Shown piece by piece: positions 50,720-59,530 of a DNA stretch of 64,000 nt. The stretch is from Streptomyces sp. NRRL F-2664. Its GTDB lineage: Bacteria; Actinomycetota; Actinomycetes; Streptomycetales; Streptomycetaceae. A program made the position numbers and the translations under genes. The DNA lies in NCBI RefSeq assembly GCF_000719345.1, contig NZ_JOFX01000015.1, positions 1-64,000 of the forward strand, written 5' to 3'. The stretch's first letter is position 1, and the number at the start of each line of letters is the position of its first letter. A model generated the notes under the pieces. It did not search any database. It saw only the letters and a program-made list of their open reading frames with translations, and was not told where the DNA came from.

Positions 50720-52300
50720 TCAGCCCGGGCTGGAGGTGGCCTTGAGGGCGAGCCACAGCTCCATGCGGACGTCGGGGTCCTCCAGGGAGCGGCCCAGGAT
50801 CTCCTCGACCCGCTTCATCCGGTAGCGCAGCGTGTGCCGGTGCACCCCGAGGTCGGCGGCGGCCGCGTCCCACTGCCCGTGGCGGGAGAGCCAGGCCTGG
50901 AGGGAGGCGACCAGGTCGCCGCGGCCGGTCGCGTCGTGTTCGCGCAGGGCGCGCAGGGTGCCGTCGGCGAAGGCCCGTACGGCGTCGTCGGCCAGCAGCG
51001 GCAGGACCGAGCCCGCCGCCATGTCCTCGTGCTCCACCATCGGCCGACCGCGCCGGCGCGCCACGGCGAGCGCCTGGTCGGCCTGTTTCAGGGCCGCCGC
51101 GACACCGCCGGGACCGGCGGGTGCGGACAGCCCGACCACCAGTTCGTCGGGCTCCGCGCCGGCGGCGTCCCGGCTGCGGCGGGCCTCCAGGGCCTCCGCA
51201 TGGGCGGTGCAGGCCTGTACGGCCGAGCCGGTGTCGGAGGCGAGGACCACGAGCCGCCCCGGCTCCGGGACGACCAGCAGCGCCTCGCCGGTGCGGGCGG
51301 CCGCCGATTCCACGGTGTCCGCGAGCAGCGCGAGTCCCTCCGGCTGCGCCGTCCCCGCCAGGGCCGGCTCGGCGACGATCAGCCGGAACGGCGCGTCCAG
51401 CAGCGACCCGTACAGGTCGCCGGCCACGGCCCGGGCGTGGTCCGGCTCGCCCGCCAGCAGCATCCGCAGCACCGCCGCCCCCAGCCGGGACTCGGCGTCG
51501 TGCAGCGAGCGGGACCGCTCGGTGGTGAGCGTCAGCAGCGCGACCGCCGAGTGCACGGCGTAGCGCTCCGCGGTGCCCAGCGGGGCCCCGGTGCCGACGG
51601 CGAGCGCCCCCCGCGCCCGCCGGCCGGTGCCCAGGGACTGCAGCTCGACCCGGTCCTCGGCGCCCCCGACCACGGCGCTCGCGGGTGCCGGCCGCTCGCG
51701 CAGCCGCTCCACGTCGGGTGTCAGCCGGGCGGCGCGGCGCGCGGCCCACTCCGGAGCGGCGGCCACCACCGCGCCGGAGGTGTCGTAGAGCGCCGCCCAG
51801 CCGTGCACGTGCGCCGCGAGCCTCGCCAGCAGTTCTGCGGGGCCGTCGGCGGAGAGCGCGGCACGCGTCAGTTCCCGCTGGGCCTCGAAACCGGCCGTCA
51901 CGGCCCGGTACTGGTCCGCCGCGAGCGCCGCGGACACGGCCTTGCTGATCGCCAGGAAGGGCGTGCGGCGGGGCACCTCCAGCAGCGGCATGTCCTCACT
52001 GCGCGCGGCGTCGACCAGGGCGTCGGGGACCGCCTCGTAGTTGACGCCGATCGCGAAGCCGATACCGACCACTCCGGCCGCGGCGAGGCGGCGCACGTAG
52101 CGGCGCATCTCCTCCGGGTCCTCCGCGTCCAGCTTCATCGCGGTGATCAGGAGCAGTTCCCCACCCTCCATGTAAGGGACGGGGTCGGCCAGCTCGCTGA
52201 CGTGCGCCCAGCGCACCGGGGTGTCCAGACGGCTCTCCCCCGCCCTGACGCTGAGTTTGAGCGCCGAGTGCTGGACGAGTGAGGCGAGGGTCAGCGGCAT
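50720..52300 (-). CDS. PucR family transcriptional regulator
   Basis: The product is 526 residues. The N-terminal purine-catabolism-type domain (about 5-130, LTLASLVQHSALKLSVRAGE and SELADPVPYMEGGELLLIT as separate segments) is followed by a GGDEF-like middle and a C-terminal helix-turn-helix (HGQWDAAAADLGVHRHTLRYRMKRVEEI) of the PucR_C type. Family members control purine, proline and GABA catabolism and often sit beside their target. The adjacent aldehyde dehydrogenase (153 bp downstream) and gabT (2.4 kb away) make GABA/polyamine genes the natural target. Effector unknown. ATG 52300 fixes the standard MPLTLASL N-terminus. Confidence 0.9.
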   Translation of the reverse strand: MPLTLASLVQHSALKLSVRAGESRLDTPVRWAHVSELADPVPYMEGGELLLITAMKLDAEDPEEMRRYVRRLAAAGVVGIGFAIGVNYEAVPDALVDAARSEDMPLLEVPRRTPFLAISKAVSAALAADQYRAVTAGFEAQRELTRAALSADGPAELLARLAAHVHGWAALYDTSGAVVAAAPEWAARRAARLTPDVERLRERPAPASAVVGGAEDRVELQSLGTGRRARGALAVGTGAPLGTAERYAVHSAVALLTLTTERSRSLHDAESRLGAAVLRMLLAGEPDHARAVAGDLYGSLLDAPFRLIVAEPALAGTAQPEGLALLADTVESAAARTGEALLVVPEPGRLVVLASDTGSAVQACTAHAEALEARRSRDAAGAEPDELVVGLSAPAGPGGVAAALKQADQALAVARRRGRPMVEHEDMAAGSVLPLLADDAVRAFADGTLRALREHDATGRGDLVASLQAWLSRHGQWDAAAADLGVHRHTLRYRMKRVEEILGRSLEDPDVRMELWLALKATSSPG

Positions 52301-52389
52301 CGGTTACCAGGGGCCTTAGGGGGAGGGGAGTGGTGGAGGAGCCGCCGACGCTTTTCGCCGTGTCGTACGAACGACTCCCCTCGATTCTG

Positions 52390-52412
52390 CCACCCCGTAC
52401 GGGTCGGGGTGG
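52390..52412 (-). terminator. Hairpin after the membrane ATPase gene
   Basis: A 7-bp stem (52390-52396 with 52406-52412) lies 4 bp past the stop at 52416. An additional GAGGGGAG/CTCCCCTC pair (52323-52330 with 52375-52382) surrounds the PucR leader. Confidence 0.4.
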
Positions 52413-52415
52413 GGG

Positions 52416-54542
52416 TCAGGCCGTTCCGGCCAGGCGGACCAGCAGCGGAGCCGCCCGCTCCCCGCCCACCGAGGTCAGTGACAGCACCGCGTGCCCCGGG
52501 GGTACGTCGTGCGCCAGGTCCGAGGCGGACCAGCGCTCCCGCTCCACCTGGCGCACGGTGACCGCGTCCGTCGTGACCGCCTTGCCCGTGACGAGCTTGC
52601 GGAAGGCGTGGATCGCCCGGGTCAGCGGCTGGTCGGCGAAGACAGTCCGGTGGGTGACGTCGCGGGCCTCCACCCACTCGGTCCCCCAGGCCTCCGCGAA
52701 GCGTTTGCCGTCCCAGGTGGTGACCCCGGCGAAAGCCATCCGGCAGCCGACCGCCCCGAGCAGGGGGGTGCGCAGCGCCTCCGGTACGTCGTCCAGCGTG
52801 CGCAGGGTCAGCAGGACGCCCGCGTGCGCCGAGCGCAGCCGCTGGACGCCGCGCACGGTCTGCGGGGTCAGGGTGTGCGAGGCGTCGTCGAAGGCCAGGA
52901 AGGCGAAGAGGGAGCGGTCGGTGCGGGCGGCCGCGGCGGCGTTGAACTGGGCGAGCAGCAGCCGGGCCAGCATCCGGGAGGCGTCGGCGTGTCCCCGCTC
53001 GGGGAGGTCCACGCGGACCCGGATCGGGTGCTCCAGGGCCCGCAGCGAGAACGGCCGGCCCTGCCCGGTGGTGTCGAAGAACCCGGCGAAGGCGGGCCGG
53101 TCCAGCAGCGCCACCCGGTCGGCGAGGGCCGGTCCGGGGTCGCCGTGCGCGCCGTGCTGGCGGGCGCGGGCGTCGAGCTCGCGCAGCATCGCGTGCTGCG
53201 GCGCCGTGCCGGCGGCGGTGCCGGTGGCGGCCGCGAGGTCGCGGCGCAGGGCGTCGAAAGCGGCCGGGACCTGGTCCAGCAGCTCGCGCAGCTCGGGCAC
53301 GGCGGGGAAGCGGCCGTACGCCGCCCGGAACGGCCCCAGGAGCTGGGCGAGGGCGGTCGCCGCCCGCCGCACGTCGATCCCGGGGATGTCCCCGACGAAG
53401 GCCTCGGCGAGCAGGGTCGCCGCCTCGTCGGGGTCGGTGGCCCCGCCGTAGAGGTCGAGGTCGTAGACCGAGCCGGGGTCGCCGATGCGGACCACGACGT
53501 CGTAGGCGGCGTCCGGCCCGAGCTGCGCCCCGGCGGCGCCGACGGCGACGACGGCGGCCTGGCCGGCGAGCGCCTGGAGGGCGAGGGACTCGACGACTGG
53601 CCGTACCAGGCGCTGCGTCTTGCCGGCGCCGGACGGGCCGACGGCGAGCAGGGAGGTGCCGAGTACGCCGGGATCGAGGGCGAGGGAGGTGCCGCGGCGG
53701 GCGTACGGGTTGCGGACGCCGTCCGCGACGGTGCCGATGAGCACCTGCCGGGCCAGCAGGTCGTGCCGGGCGGCCCGCACGGGCAGGTCCCGGTCCCCGG
53801 AGGGGTGCACGCAGGCACCGGCGCCCTGGTCGCGGACGGAGTCGGCGAAGGCCCGCATGCGGGAGGGGTCGACGCGCACGGACTCCCAGGCCCGGCGGAT
53901 GCGGGCGTAGTCCACGTCGTTCATCCGCCCGCCCCCGACCTCCCCCTCCAGCCGGTCGGCCACCTCCACCAGCCCGGCCCCCCGCACCTGCGGCCACCGC
54001 ACGGGATCATCGGGCCCCCCCGCCTCGGGACGGGCCGGTTCGGCGGAGTGCAGCGGCCGCACGGCCCGGCTGCGCAGCAGGCGGCCCAGCAGCTCGGGCC
54101 AGCGGCCGAGTCGCCCGAAGCCGACGATCAGGAGGGCGGCGACGATGCCGTACCAGATGTACGAGGCCACGACGGAGGGGAAGGTCCCCGCCCAGGAGTC
54201 GGGCGTGAACATGTAGAGGGGCCACAGCCAGAAGCCGCCGAGGTAGCCGTTCCAGAGCAGGGACCAGAGCAGCAGCCCTGCCAGCAGTGCGATCAGGGCT
54301 CCGCTGACCAGCTGGCGGGTGGGGGTCGCCTCGGGCTCCTCGGCGGCCCGCGGCACGTGCCCGTAGGTCCAGACGCCCGGCCCGTCCGAGGACCGCGGTA
54401 CGCGCAGCCAGTCCGCCAGGGTCGGTCCGGATGTGGGCGCGTGGGACGGCTTCGGCGGGAGCCCTGGCGTCGGCGCGGCGGCCGGTCCCGGGATGTGCCC
54501 GGCGCGGGTCGGGCGCGTCTCGTGCGTGCCGTCGGTGTCCAT
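52416..54542 (-). CDS. TraD/FtsK-like membrane ATPase, unknown role
   Basis: The product is 708 residues. A Pro-rich N-terminus (1-75) is followed by two membrane helices (about 82-105 and 125-150). The P-loop GPSGAGKT is at 302-309, and a Walker B-like stretch FAFLAFDDASHTL comes late in the domain, followed by VLLTLRTLDD with the arginine/sensor-like region. The topology (two helices then a hexameric ATPase) resembles conjugation coupling proteins and type IV secretion ATPases. No relaxase, oriT or mating genes are nearby, so it is probably a chromosomal core protein of Streptomyces. AGGGG lies upstream of ATG 54542. Confidence 0.8.
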   Translation of the reverse strand: MDTDGTHETRPTRAGHIPGPAAAPTPGLPPKPSHAPTSGPTLADWLRVPRSSDGPGVWTYGHVPRAAEEPEATPTRQLVSGALIALLAGLLLWSLLWNGYLGGFWLWPLYMFTPDSWAGTFPSVVASYIWYGIVAALLIVGFGRLGRWPELLGRLLRSRAVRPLHSAEPARPEAGGPDDPVRWPQVRGAGLVEVADRLEGEVGGGRMNDVDYARIRRAWESVRVDPSRMRAFADSVRDQGAGACVHPSGDRDLPVRAARHDLLARQVLIGTVADGVRNPYARRGTSLALDPGVLGTSLLAVGPSGAGKTQRLVRPVVESLALQALAGQAAVVAVGAAGAQLGPDAAYDVVVRIGDPGSVYDLDLYGGATDPDEAATLLAEAFVGDIPGIDVRRAATALAQLLGPFRAAYGRFPAVPELRELLDQVPAAFDALRRDLAAATGTAAGTAPQHAMLRELDARARQHGAHGDPGPALADRVALLDRPAFAGFFDTTGQGRPFSLRALEHPIRVRVDLPERGHADASRMLARLLLAQFNAAAAARTDRSLFAFLAFDDASHTLTPQTVRGVQRLRSAHAGVLLTLRTLDDVPEALRTPLLGAVGCRMAFAGVTTWDGKRFAEAWGTEWVEARDVTHRTVFADQPLTRAIHAFRKLVTGKAVTTDAVTVRQVERERWSASDLAHDVPPGHAVLSLTSVGGERAAPLLVRLAGTA

Positions 54543-54756
54543 GAAACCCCTGCCCCCCTGACCGTGCCTGCGGTGCTGCGTCGCTCAATGTAGTGGTCGT
54601 GGGCGGCCGAGGGGGCGAATGACCAAGCTCTATGGCCGTCGCGGACAAGGACACGCTGAGATCACTACCGAACGGAGCATGCAGGACTCGCGCTCCCGGG
54701 CCTAGCCTGCGGACAAAGACACAAGTGCGTCCGAAAACACCCCCCAGGAGCCCTCT

Positions 54757-56103
54757 ATGACCGCTGTCCCGCAGGAGCGCAAGATCGTCACCGCGATCCC
54801 CGGCCCCAAGTCGCAGGAGCTGCAGGCCCGCCGTCTGCAGACCGTGGCCGGCGGCGTGGGCTCCGTGCTGCCCGTCTTCACGGCCCGCGCGGGTGGCGGC
54901 ATCATCGAGGACGTCGACGGCAACCAGCTGATCGACTTCGGCTCCGGCATCGCCGTGACCTCCGTCGGCGCGTCCGCCGAGGCCGTCGTGCGCCGCGCCT
55001 CCGCGCAGCTGGCCGACTTCACCCACACCTGCTTCATGGTCACCCCGTACGAGGGCTACGTCGAGGTCTGCGAAGCCCTCGCCGAGCTGACCCCGGGCGA
55101 CCACGCCAAGAAGTCCGCGCTGTTCAACTCCGGCGCCGAGGCCGTCGAGAACGCCGTCAAGATCGCCCGTTCGTACACCAAGCGCCAGGCCGTCGTGGTC
55201 TTTGACCACGGCTACCACGGCCGCACCAACCTGACCATGGCGCTGACGGCGAAGAACATGCCGTACAAGCACGGCTTCGGTCCGTTCGCCCCCGAGGTCT
55301 ACCGCGTCCCGGTCGCCTACGGCTACCGCTGGCCCACCGGCGCGGAGAACTGCGGCCCCGAGGCCGCCGCCCAGGCGATCGACCAGATCACCAAGCAGAT
55401 CGGCGCCGAGAACGTCGCCGCGATCATCATCGAGCCGGTCCTCGGCGAGGGCGGCTTCATCGAGCCGGCCAAGGGCTTCCTCCCGGCGATCGTGCAGTTC
55501 GCCAACGACAACGGCATCGTCTTCGTCGCCGACGAGATCCAGTCCGGCTTCTGCCGCACCGGCCAGTGGTTCGCGTGTGAGGACGAGGGCATCGTCCCGG
55601 ACCTGATCACCACCGCCAAGGGCATCGCGGGCGGTCTGCCGCTCGCCGCCGTGACCGGCCGCGCCGAGATCATGGACGCCGCCCACGCGGGCGGCCTGGG
55701 CGGCACCTACGGCGGCAACCCGGTGGCGTGCGCCGGTGCGCTCGGCTCCATCGAGACCATGAAGGAGCTCGACCTCAACGCCAAGGCGAAGAAGATCGAG
55801 TCCATCATGAAGGCCCGCCTGACGGCGATGCAGGAGAAGTACGAGATCATCGGCGACATCCGCGGCCGCGGCGCCATGATCGCGATCGAGCTGGTCAAGG
55901 ACCCGGTCTCCAAGACCCCGTTCCCGGAGGCGGCCGGCGCGCTCGCCAAGGCCTGCCACGCCGAGGGCCTGCTCGTCCTCACCTGCGGCACCTACGGCAA
56001 CGTGCTCCGCTTCCTCCCGCCGATCGTCATCGGCGAGCACCTGCTGAACGAGGGCCTGGACCTGATCGAGGCCGCGTTCGCGGCCATCGGCACGGAGATC
56101 TGA
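54757..56103 (+). CDS. gabT: 4-aminobutyrate aminotransferase
   Basis: GabT transfers the amino group of GABA to 2-oxoglutarate, giving succinate semialdehyde. The product is 448 residues. The PLP lysine is K288 in TTAKGIAGGLPLAAV; other class III aminotransferase motifs are GSGIAVTSVG, FNSGAEAVENAVKIAR, FDHGYHGRTN and DEIQSGFCRTGQWFA. AGGAGCC precedes the ATG by 6 nt. It is rightward, with a 214-bp divergent gap to the ATPase gene, where TAGCCT (about 54712) may be a -10. A hairpin follows. With the aldehyde dehydrogenase at 49121 it would complete the GABA shunt to succinate. Confidence 0.95.
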   Translation: MTAVPQERKIVTAIPGPKSQELQARRLQTVAGGVGSVLPVFTARAGGGIIEDVDGNQLIDFGSGIAVTSVGASAEAVVRRASAQLADFTHTCFMVTPYEGYVEVCEALAELTPGDHAKKSALFNSGAEAVENAVKIARSYTKRQAVVVFDHGYHGRTNLTMALTAKNMPYKHGFGPFAPEVYRVPVAYGYRWPTGAENCGPEAAAQAIDQITKQIGAENVAAIIIEPVLGEGGFIEPAKGFLPAIVQFANDNGIVFVADEIQSGFCRTGQWFACEDEGIVPDLITTAKGIAGGLPLAAVTGRAEIMDAAHAGGLGGTYGGNPVACAGALGSIETMKELDLNAKAKKIESIMKARLTAMQEKYEIIGDIRGRGAMIAIELVKDPVSKTPFPEAAGALAKACHAEGLLVLTCGTYGNVLRFLPPIVIGEHLLNEGLDLIEAAFAAIGTEI

Positions 56104-56151
56104 GCGGCGTCCGGTCCGACCGCCTGCTCGAACGACTAGAACGTCCGAGCG

Positions 56152-56190
56152 CAGCGCCCGCCCCTTACCGAGGGTAACGGGCGGGCGCTG
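56152..56190 (+). terminator. Terminator after gabT
   Basis: Perfect 12-bp arms (56152-56163 and 56179-56190) with a 15-nt loop lie 48 bp past the gabT stop. The following bases GTGAAGAAG are not U-rich. Confidence 0.65.
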
Positions 56191-56269
56191 TGAAGAAGGT
56201 GTGGGGGGCCGATGGCGGGAGCGGGTTCCTGCTGTCGGTCCCCCTCCCGCTGCCGTACGGTTTCTGCAG

Positions 56270-57055
56270 ATGAGTGAAACAGCCCGCTCACGGGAAACCG
56301 GGGGCGATACCAGTACCGGGCTTCCCCAGCGCCGTACTGGGCCTGCGTTCGCGCACACTCCTCACCGATCGGACAGCCGGCCGCCCCAAACCCCCCGGGG
56401 CGTGCGGCAACCCGGTCCGGGCGGCCGTCCCGGAACCATCCCCCCTGTTCCGGGACGGCCGGCCACCCTTCTCGGCGCCTTCGCCGCCCCCGCGCTCTGC
56501 GCGCTCCTCTTCGCCCTGATCACCTGGCAGGTCCTGGTGCAGGGCCCCTTGCTGTCCTGGGACGCCCGGCTGAGCGGCGCGCTGGTGCGCACCCTCCCCG
56601 ACGGCGTGACCGAGGGCCTGTCCGACCTCGGCAACATCCCGGTCGCGCTGCCCGTCCTGCTCCTCGCCGCCGGGTACGCCGCCCTGCGCGGCGACCGCCG
56701 CGGCGCCGTGACCGCGGTGGGGGCGATGGCCCTGGTGCCTGCGCTCGTCGTCCCGCTGAAGGAGTGGACCGCCCGGCCCGGCCCGCTGGAGCCGTGGGCC
56801 GCGGGCTACTTCCCCTCCGGGCACACCGCCACGGCCTTCGTGGCGTACACGGGCGCGGCCCTGCTGCTGCGGCCGCACTCCAGCCGGCGGTGGCCGGTGG
56901 CCGCCGCCCTCGTCCTCACGGGGGCGACGGCCGCCGGGCTGGTGCTGCGCGGGTTCCACTGGCCGCTGGACGTGCTGGCCAGCCTGCTGCTGTGCACGCC
57001 GCTGCTGCTGGGGGTCAGGCGGTCCTGCCGTAGTACGCGTCGAAGTTCCGGCTGA
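56270..57055 (+). CDS. PAP2-family membrane phosphatase
   Basis: The product is 261 residues from ATG 56270. After a Pro-rich N-terminus of about 65 residues, five or six membrane helices are predicted. The three PAP2 motifs are present: K164 in KEWTARPG, H185 in PSGHT and H230 in RGFHWPLD. Such enzymes dephosphorylate lipid phosphates or undecaprenyl diphosphate on the outer membrane face. The C-terminus runs 41 bp into the convergent chitinase gene. A longer start at GTG 56201 is possible but adds unconserved residues. Substrate not predictable. Confidence 0.85.
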   Translation: MSETARSRETGGDTSTGLPQRRTGPAFAHTPHRSDSRPPQTPRGVRQPGPGGRPGTIPPVPGRPATLLGAFAAPALCALLFALITWQVLVQGPLLSWDARLSGALVRTLPDGVTEGLSDLGNIPVALPVLLLAAGYAALRGDRRGAVTAVGAMALVPALVVPLKEWTARPGPLEPWAAGYFPSGHTATAFVAYTGAALLLRPHSSRRWPVAAALVLTGATAAGLVLRGFHWPLDVLASLLLCTPLLLGVRRSCRSTRRSSG

Positions 57056-58808
57056 ACTCCCCGCCCCCGAAGCGGTCCCAGTTGATCGACCAGGCCATCA
57101 GGCCGCGCAGGGCGGGCCAGGTGCCGTGGGTCCGGTACGTTCCGCAGTCGGTCCCCTTCGTCAGGCAGTTCAGGGCCTTGGCCACCTCGGCGGGCGTGGT
57201 GTGGCCGTTGCCCGCGTGCGTGGTGGCGGGCAGCCCGATCGCGACCTGGTCGGGACGCAGCGCGGGGAAGACCCGGGCGGTGTCGCCGGCCACCGGGAAG
57301 CCGGCGAGCAGCATGTCGGTCATGGCGATGTGGAAGTCGGCGCCGCCCATGGAGTGGTACTGGCCGTCGAGGCCCATGATCGGGCCGGAGTTGTAGTCCT
57401 GGACGTGGAGCAGGGTGAGGTCGTCGCGCAGGGCGTGGATGACCGGGAGGTACGCGCCGGCCCGCGGGTCCTGGCCGCCCCAGGGGCCGGATCCGTAGAA
57501 CTGGTGGCCCAGCTGGACGAAGAAGGTCTCGGGCGCCATGGTCAGGACGAAGCCGGGGCCGTAGCGGGCCTTCAGGGACTTCACGGCGGAGACCAGGTGG
57601 GCGATGCCGGGGGTGGTGGGGTTGCGGAAGTCGGTGTCGCCGGCGGCCAGGGAGAGGGAGTGGCCCTCGAAGTCGATGTCCAGGCCGTCCAGCCCGTACT
57701 CGTCGATGATCTTCCCGACGGAGGCGACGAAGGTGTCGCGCGCGGCGGTGGTCGGCAGCTGGACCTGGCCGTTCTGGCCGCCGATGGAGATCAGCACCTT
57801 CTTGCCCGCGGCCTGCTTGGCCCGGACGGCGGCCTTGAACTCGGCGGGCGTCTCGACGTTCGGGCATTCCGCGACCGGGCAGAGGCGGAAGCGGATGTCG
57901 CCCGAGGTCACCGAGGTCGGTTCGCCGAAGGCGAGGTTGATGACGTCCCAGGAGGCGGGGACGTCGGCCATGCGGACGTAGCCGGAGCCGTTGGCGAAGC
58001 TCGTGTGCAGGTAGCCGACGAGCGCGTGGGCGGGGAGCCCGCCGCCGCCCCCGCCGCCGCTGCCCGTCGTCACGGTGACGGGTGCGCTGCGCGGGGACTC
58101 GCCGGCGGCGTTCACCGCGCCGACCCGGAAGGTGTACGGGGTCGAGGCGGCCAGTCCGGTCACAGTGGCCGAGGCGGCGGTGACCGCCAGGGGTGCGGCG
58201 CCGTCCCGGTGGACGGCGTACGAGGTGGCGCCGGGTACCGCCGTCCAGGACAGCAGGACCGAACTCGACGAGGTCGCGGAGGCGGTCAGGCCGGTGGGGG
58301 CGGCCGGTGGCCGGGGCTGCCCGGGGCCGACGAGGGTGACGTCGTCGGTCAGGTGGGCCGCCTGGCCGTACCAGCCGTGGGTGTGGACGGTGACCGAGGT
58401 GGTGGCCGGGCCGGTGCGGAAGGTGGTCGTCAGCTGCTTCCAGGCGCCCGGGCTCTGGGTCCAGACCGACACGTCGGTGGTACCGGTCCCGGCGGCGCCG
58501 AGGTAGACGTACGCGCCCTGCACCCAGGCGCCGAGCGTGTACGTGGAGTCAGGGGCGACGGTGACCGTCTGGGAGCAGCGACCGTTGTCCTGCCCGGCCG
58601 GGGTGGCCTTCAGGGCGGACGTCCCGCCGTGGACGGGGGTGGTGACGACGGCTCCGCTGCCGCCCGAGCAGCTCCAGCCGTCGAGGCCGACTTCGAAGCC
58701 GCCGTTGCGGACGAGGTCGGCGTCCGCGGCCGCGGCGGGCGGGCCCGCGGCGAGGAAGCCGGCCGCCATGAGGGCGACGGCCGTGAGGAGGGACCGGGTT
58801 CTGCGCAC
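57015..58808 (-). CDS. Secreted family 18 chitinase with carbohydrate-binding and fibronectin III domains
   Basis: The product is 597 residues from GTG 58808, with GGAGG 7 nt upstream. Signal peptide covers about 1-27 (ending PPAAAA-DA). An N-terminal carbohydrate-binding beta-sandwich domain (about 30-165, NGGFEVGLDGWSC) and a fibronectin type III domain (about 172-255) precede a Gly linker. The GH18 barrel (about 265-597) has the catalytic DGLDIDFE with E381 as acid. In S. coelicolor the matching gene at this position is, as I recall, chiB. A promoter overlapping a DasR-type site lies upstream. Its last codons overlap the convergent PAP2 gene. Confidence 0.94.
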   Translation of the reverse strand: MRRTRSLLTAVALMAAGFLAAGPPAAAADADLVRNGGFEVGLDGWSCSGGSGAVVTTPVHGGTSALKATPAGQDNGRCSQTVTVAPDSTYTLGAWVQGAYVYLGAAGTGTTDVSVWTQSPGAWKQLTTTFRTGPATTSVTVHTHGWYGQAAHLTDDVTLVGPGQPRPPAAPTGLTASATSSSSVLLSWTAVPGATSYAVHRDGAAPLAVTAASATVTGLAASTPYTFRVGAVNAAGESPRSAPVTVTTGSGGGGGGGLPAHALVGYLHTSFANGSGYVRMADVPASWDVINLAFGEPTSVTSGDIRFRLCPVAECPNVETPAEFKAAVRAKQAAGKKVLISIGGQNGQVQLPTTAARDTFVASVGKIIDEYGLDGLDIDFEGHSLSLAAGDTDFRNPTTPGIAHLVSAVKSLKARYGPGFVLTMAPETFFVQLGHQFYGSGPWGGQDPRAGAYLPVIHALRDDLTLLHVQDYNSGPIMGLDGQYHSMGGADFHIAMTDMLLAGFPVAGDTARVFPALRPDQVAIGLPATTHAGNGHTTPAEVAKALNCLTKGTDCGTYRTHGTWPALRGLMAWSINWDRFGGGEFSRNFDAYYGRTA

Positions 58809-58868
58809 AACTGCCTCCGGGACGTGGGGGGATGGATCCGGGCTGCCGGCACGGGCACAGCGGCGCCC

Positions 58869-58897
58869 AAGATGGTCCAGACCAATCACCTTGTCAA
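58869..58897 (-). promoter_or_regulatory. Chitinase promoter with an embedded DasR-type operator (dre)
   Basis: Leftward, TTGACA (58892-58897, a consensus -35) and CATCTT (58869-58874) are 17 bp apart. Between and overlapping them is the palindrome TGGTCCAGACCA (58873-58884), which fits the known dre consensus TGGTCTAGACCA with one change. DasR represses chitin and N-acetylglucosamine genes in Streptomyces and is released by GlcN-6-P. The site would block polymerase binding. The -35 overlaps the stop codon of the gene at 58894-59358. Confidence 0.8.
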
Positions 58898-59358
58898 GGG
58901 GTGCTGTGCTCCCCCACGACCGCGCGCGCGGCCGCCTCGTGCAGCGCCAGCTCCAGCAGGACGGGGTCCGTGAGGGTGCCCTCCCCGTCCGGGAGCACCT
59001 CCCAGCGCACCCCTCCGGTCGCGCGGCCCGGGTACGGGACCACGATCCACGCCCCGCGCCCGGCCCCCCGGACGCCCGTGCCGATCCAGTGCGAGGCGGT
59101 GCCCGCGGGCACGAAGAAGCCCAGCCGCGACGCGCCGAAGTCGGCGAGCACCGGGCCGGGCCGGTCGGTGAGCGGGCCGAGCACGTCGAGGGCGGTCCGC
59201 CCCAGCCCGCCGGGCAGGATCAGGACGTCCCAGAGCCGTCCCGCGGGCAGCAGGGCGACCCCGAGGGGGTTGCGCTCCCACGCCCGCCGGCAGGCACCGG
59301 GATCCGGCGCCGCCGAGGCCAGCCATTCCACCGCAGTCTTGTCCCCCGGGGTCGTCAT
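58894..59358 (-). CDS. Streptomyces hypothetical protein
   Basis: The product is 154 residues from ATG 59358, with GGAGG upstream. It is cytoplasmic by composition. Segments such as NPLGVALLPAGRLWDVLILP, GPVLADFGASRLGFFVPAGTA and IVVPYPGRATGGVRW are familiar from a paralogous family in Streptomyces. Some members I remember are labelled bifunctional primase/polymerase N-terminal-like, but no catalytic motif supports that here. Two 6-5-6 inverted repeats lie upstream (59381-59441), so it may be regulated. Its stop is inside the -35 of the chitinase promoter. Confidence 0.7.
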   Translation of the reverse strand: MTTPGDKTAVEWLASAAPDPGACRRAWERNPLGVALLPAGRLWDVLILPGGLGRTALDVLGPLTDRPGPVLADFGASRLGFFVPAGTASHWIGTGVRGAGRGAWIVVPYPGRATGGVRWEVLPDGEGTLTDPVLLELALHEAAARAVVGEHSTP

Positions 59359-59380
59359 CGCCCGGCCTCCGTTCCCTGTA

Positions 59381-59441
59381 GGTGAGGCGTACTCACCCGC
59401 AGAGAGCGGGGCCGGGTCCGGCTATGACGCGGGTTGCGTCA
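59381..59441 (-). promoter_or_regulatory. Two 6-5-6 inverted repeats upstream of the hypothetical gene
   Basis: GGTGAG-N5-CTCACC (59381-59397) and TGACGC-N5-GCGTCA (59425-59441) lie 23-83 bp before ATG 59358. Both are perfect 6-bp half-sites with 5-bp spacers, and the size suggests operator sites for dimeric regulators. No clear -35/-10 pair could be assigned, and the binding protein is unknown. Confidence 0.4.
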
Positions 59442-59530
59442 CTCCGTGGGGGTGAATCGGGTCACACGGCGAACGGCGCGTGCGGCGCGCGGCGTTCCGA
59501 CCGCGGGGCATGCCGGGGCGCCCCGCCCGC

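Noticed and set aside
52416..54542. Integrated conjugative element marked by the TraD-like ATPase
   Set aside because: No integrase, relaxase, replication gene, att-like repeat or composition change is visible on either side.
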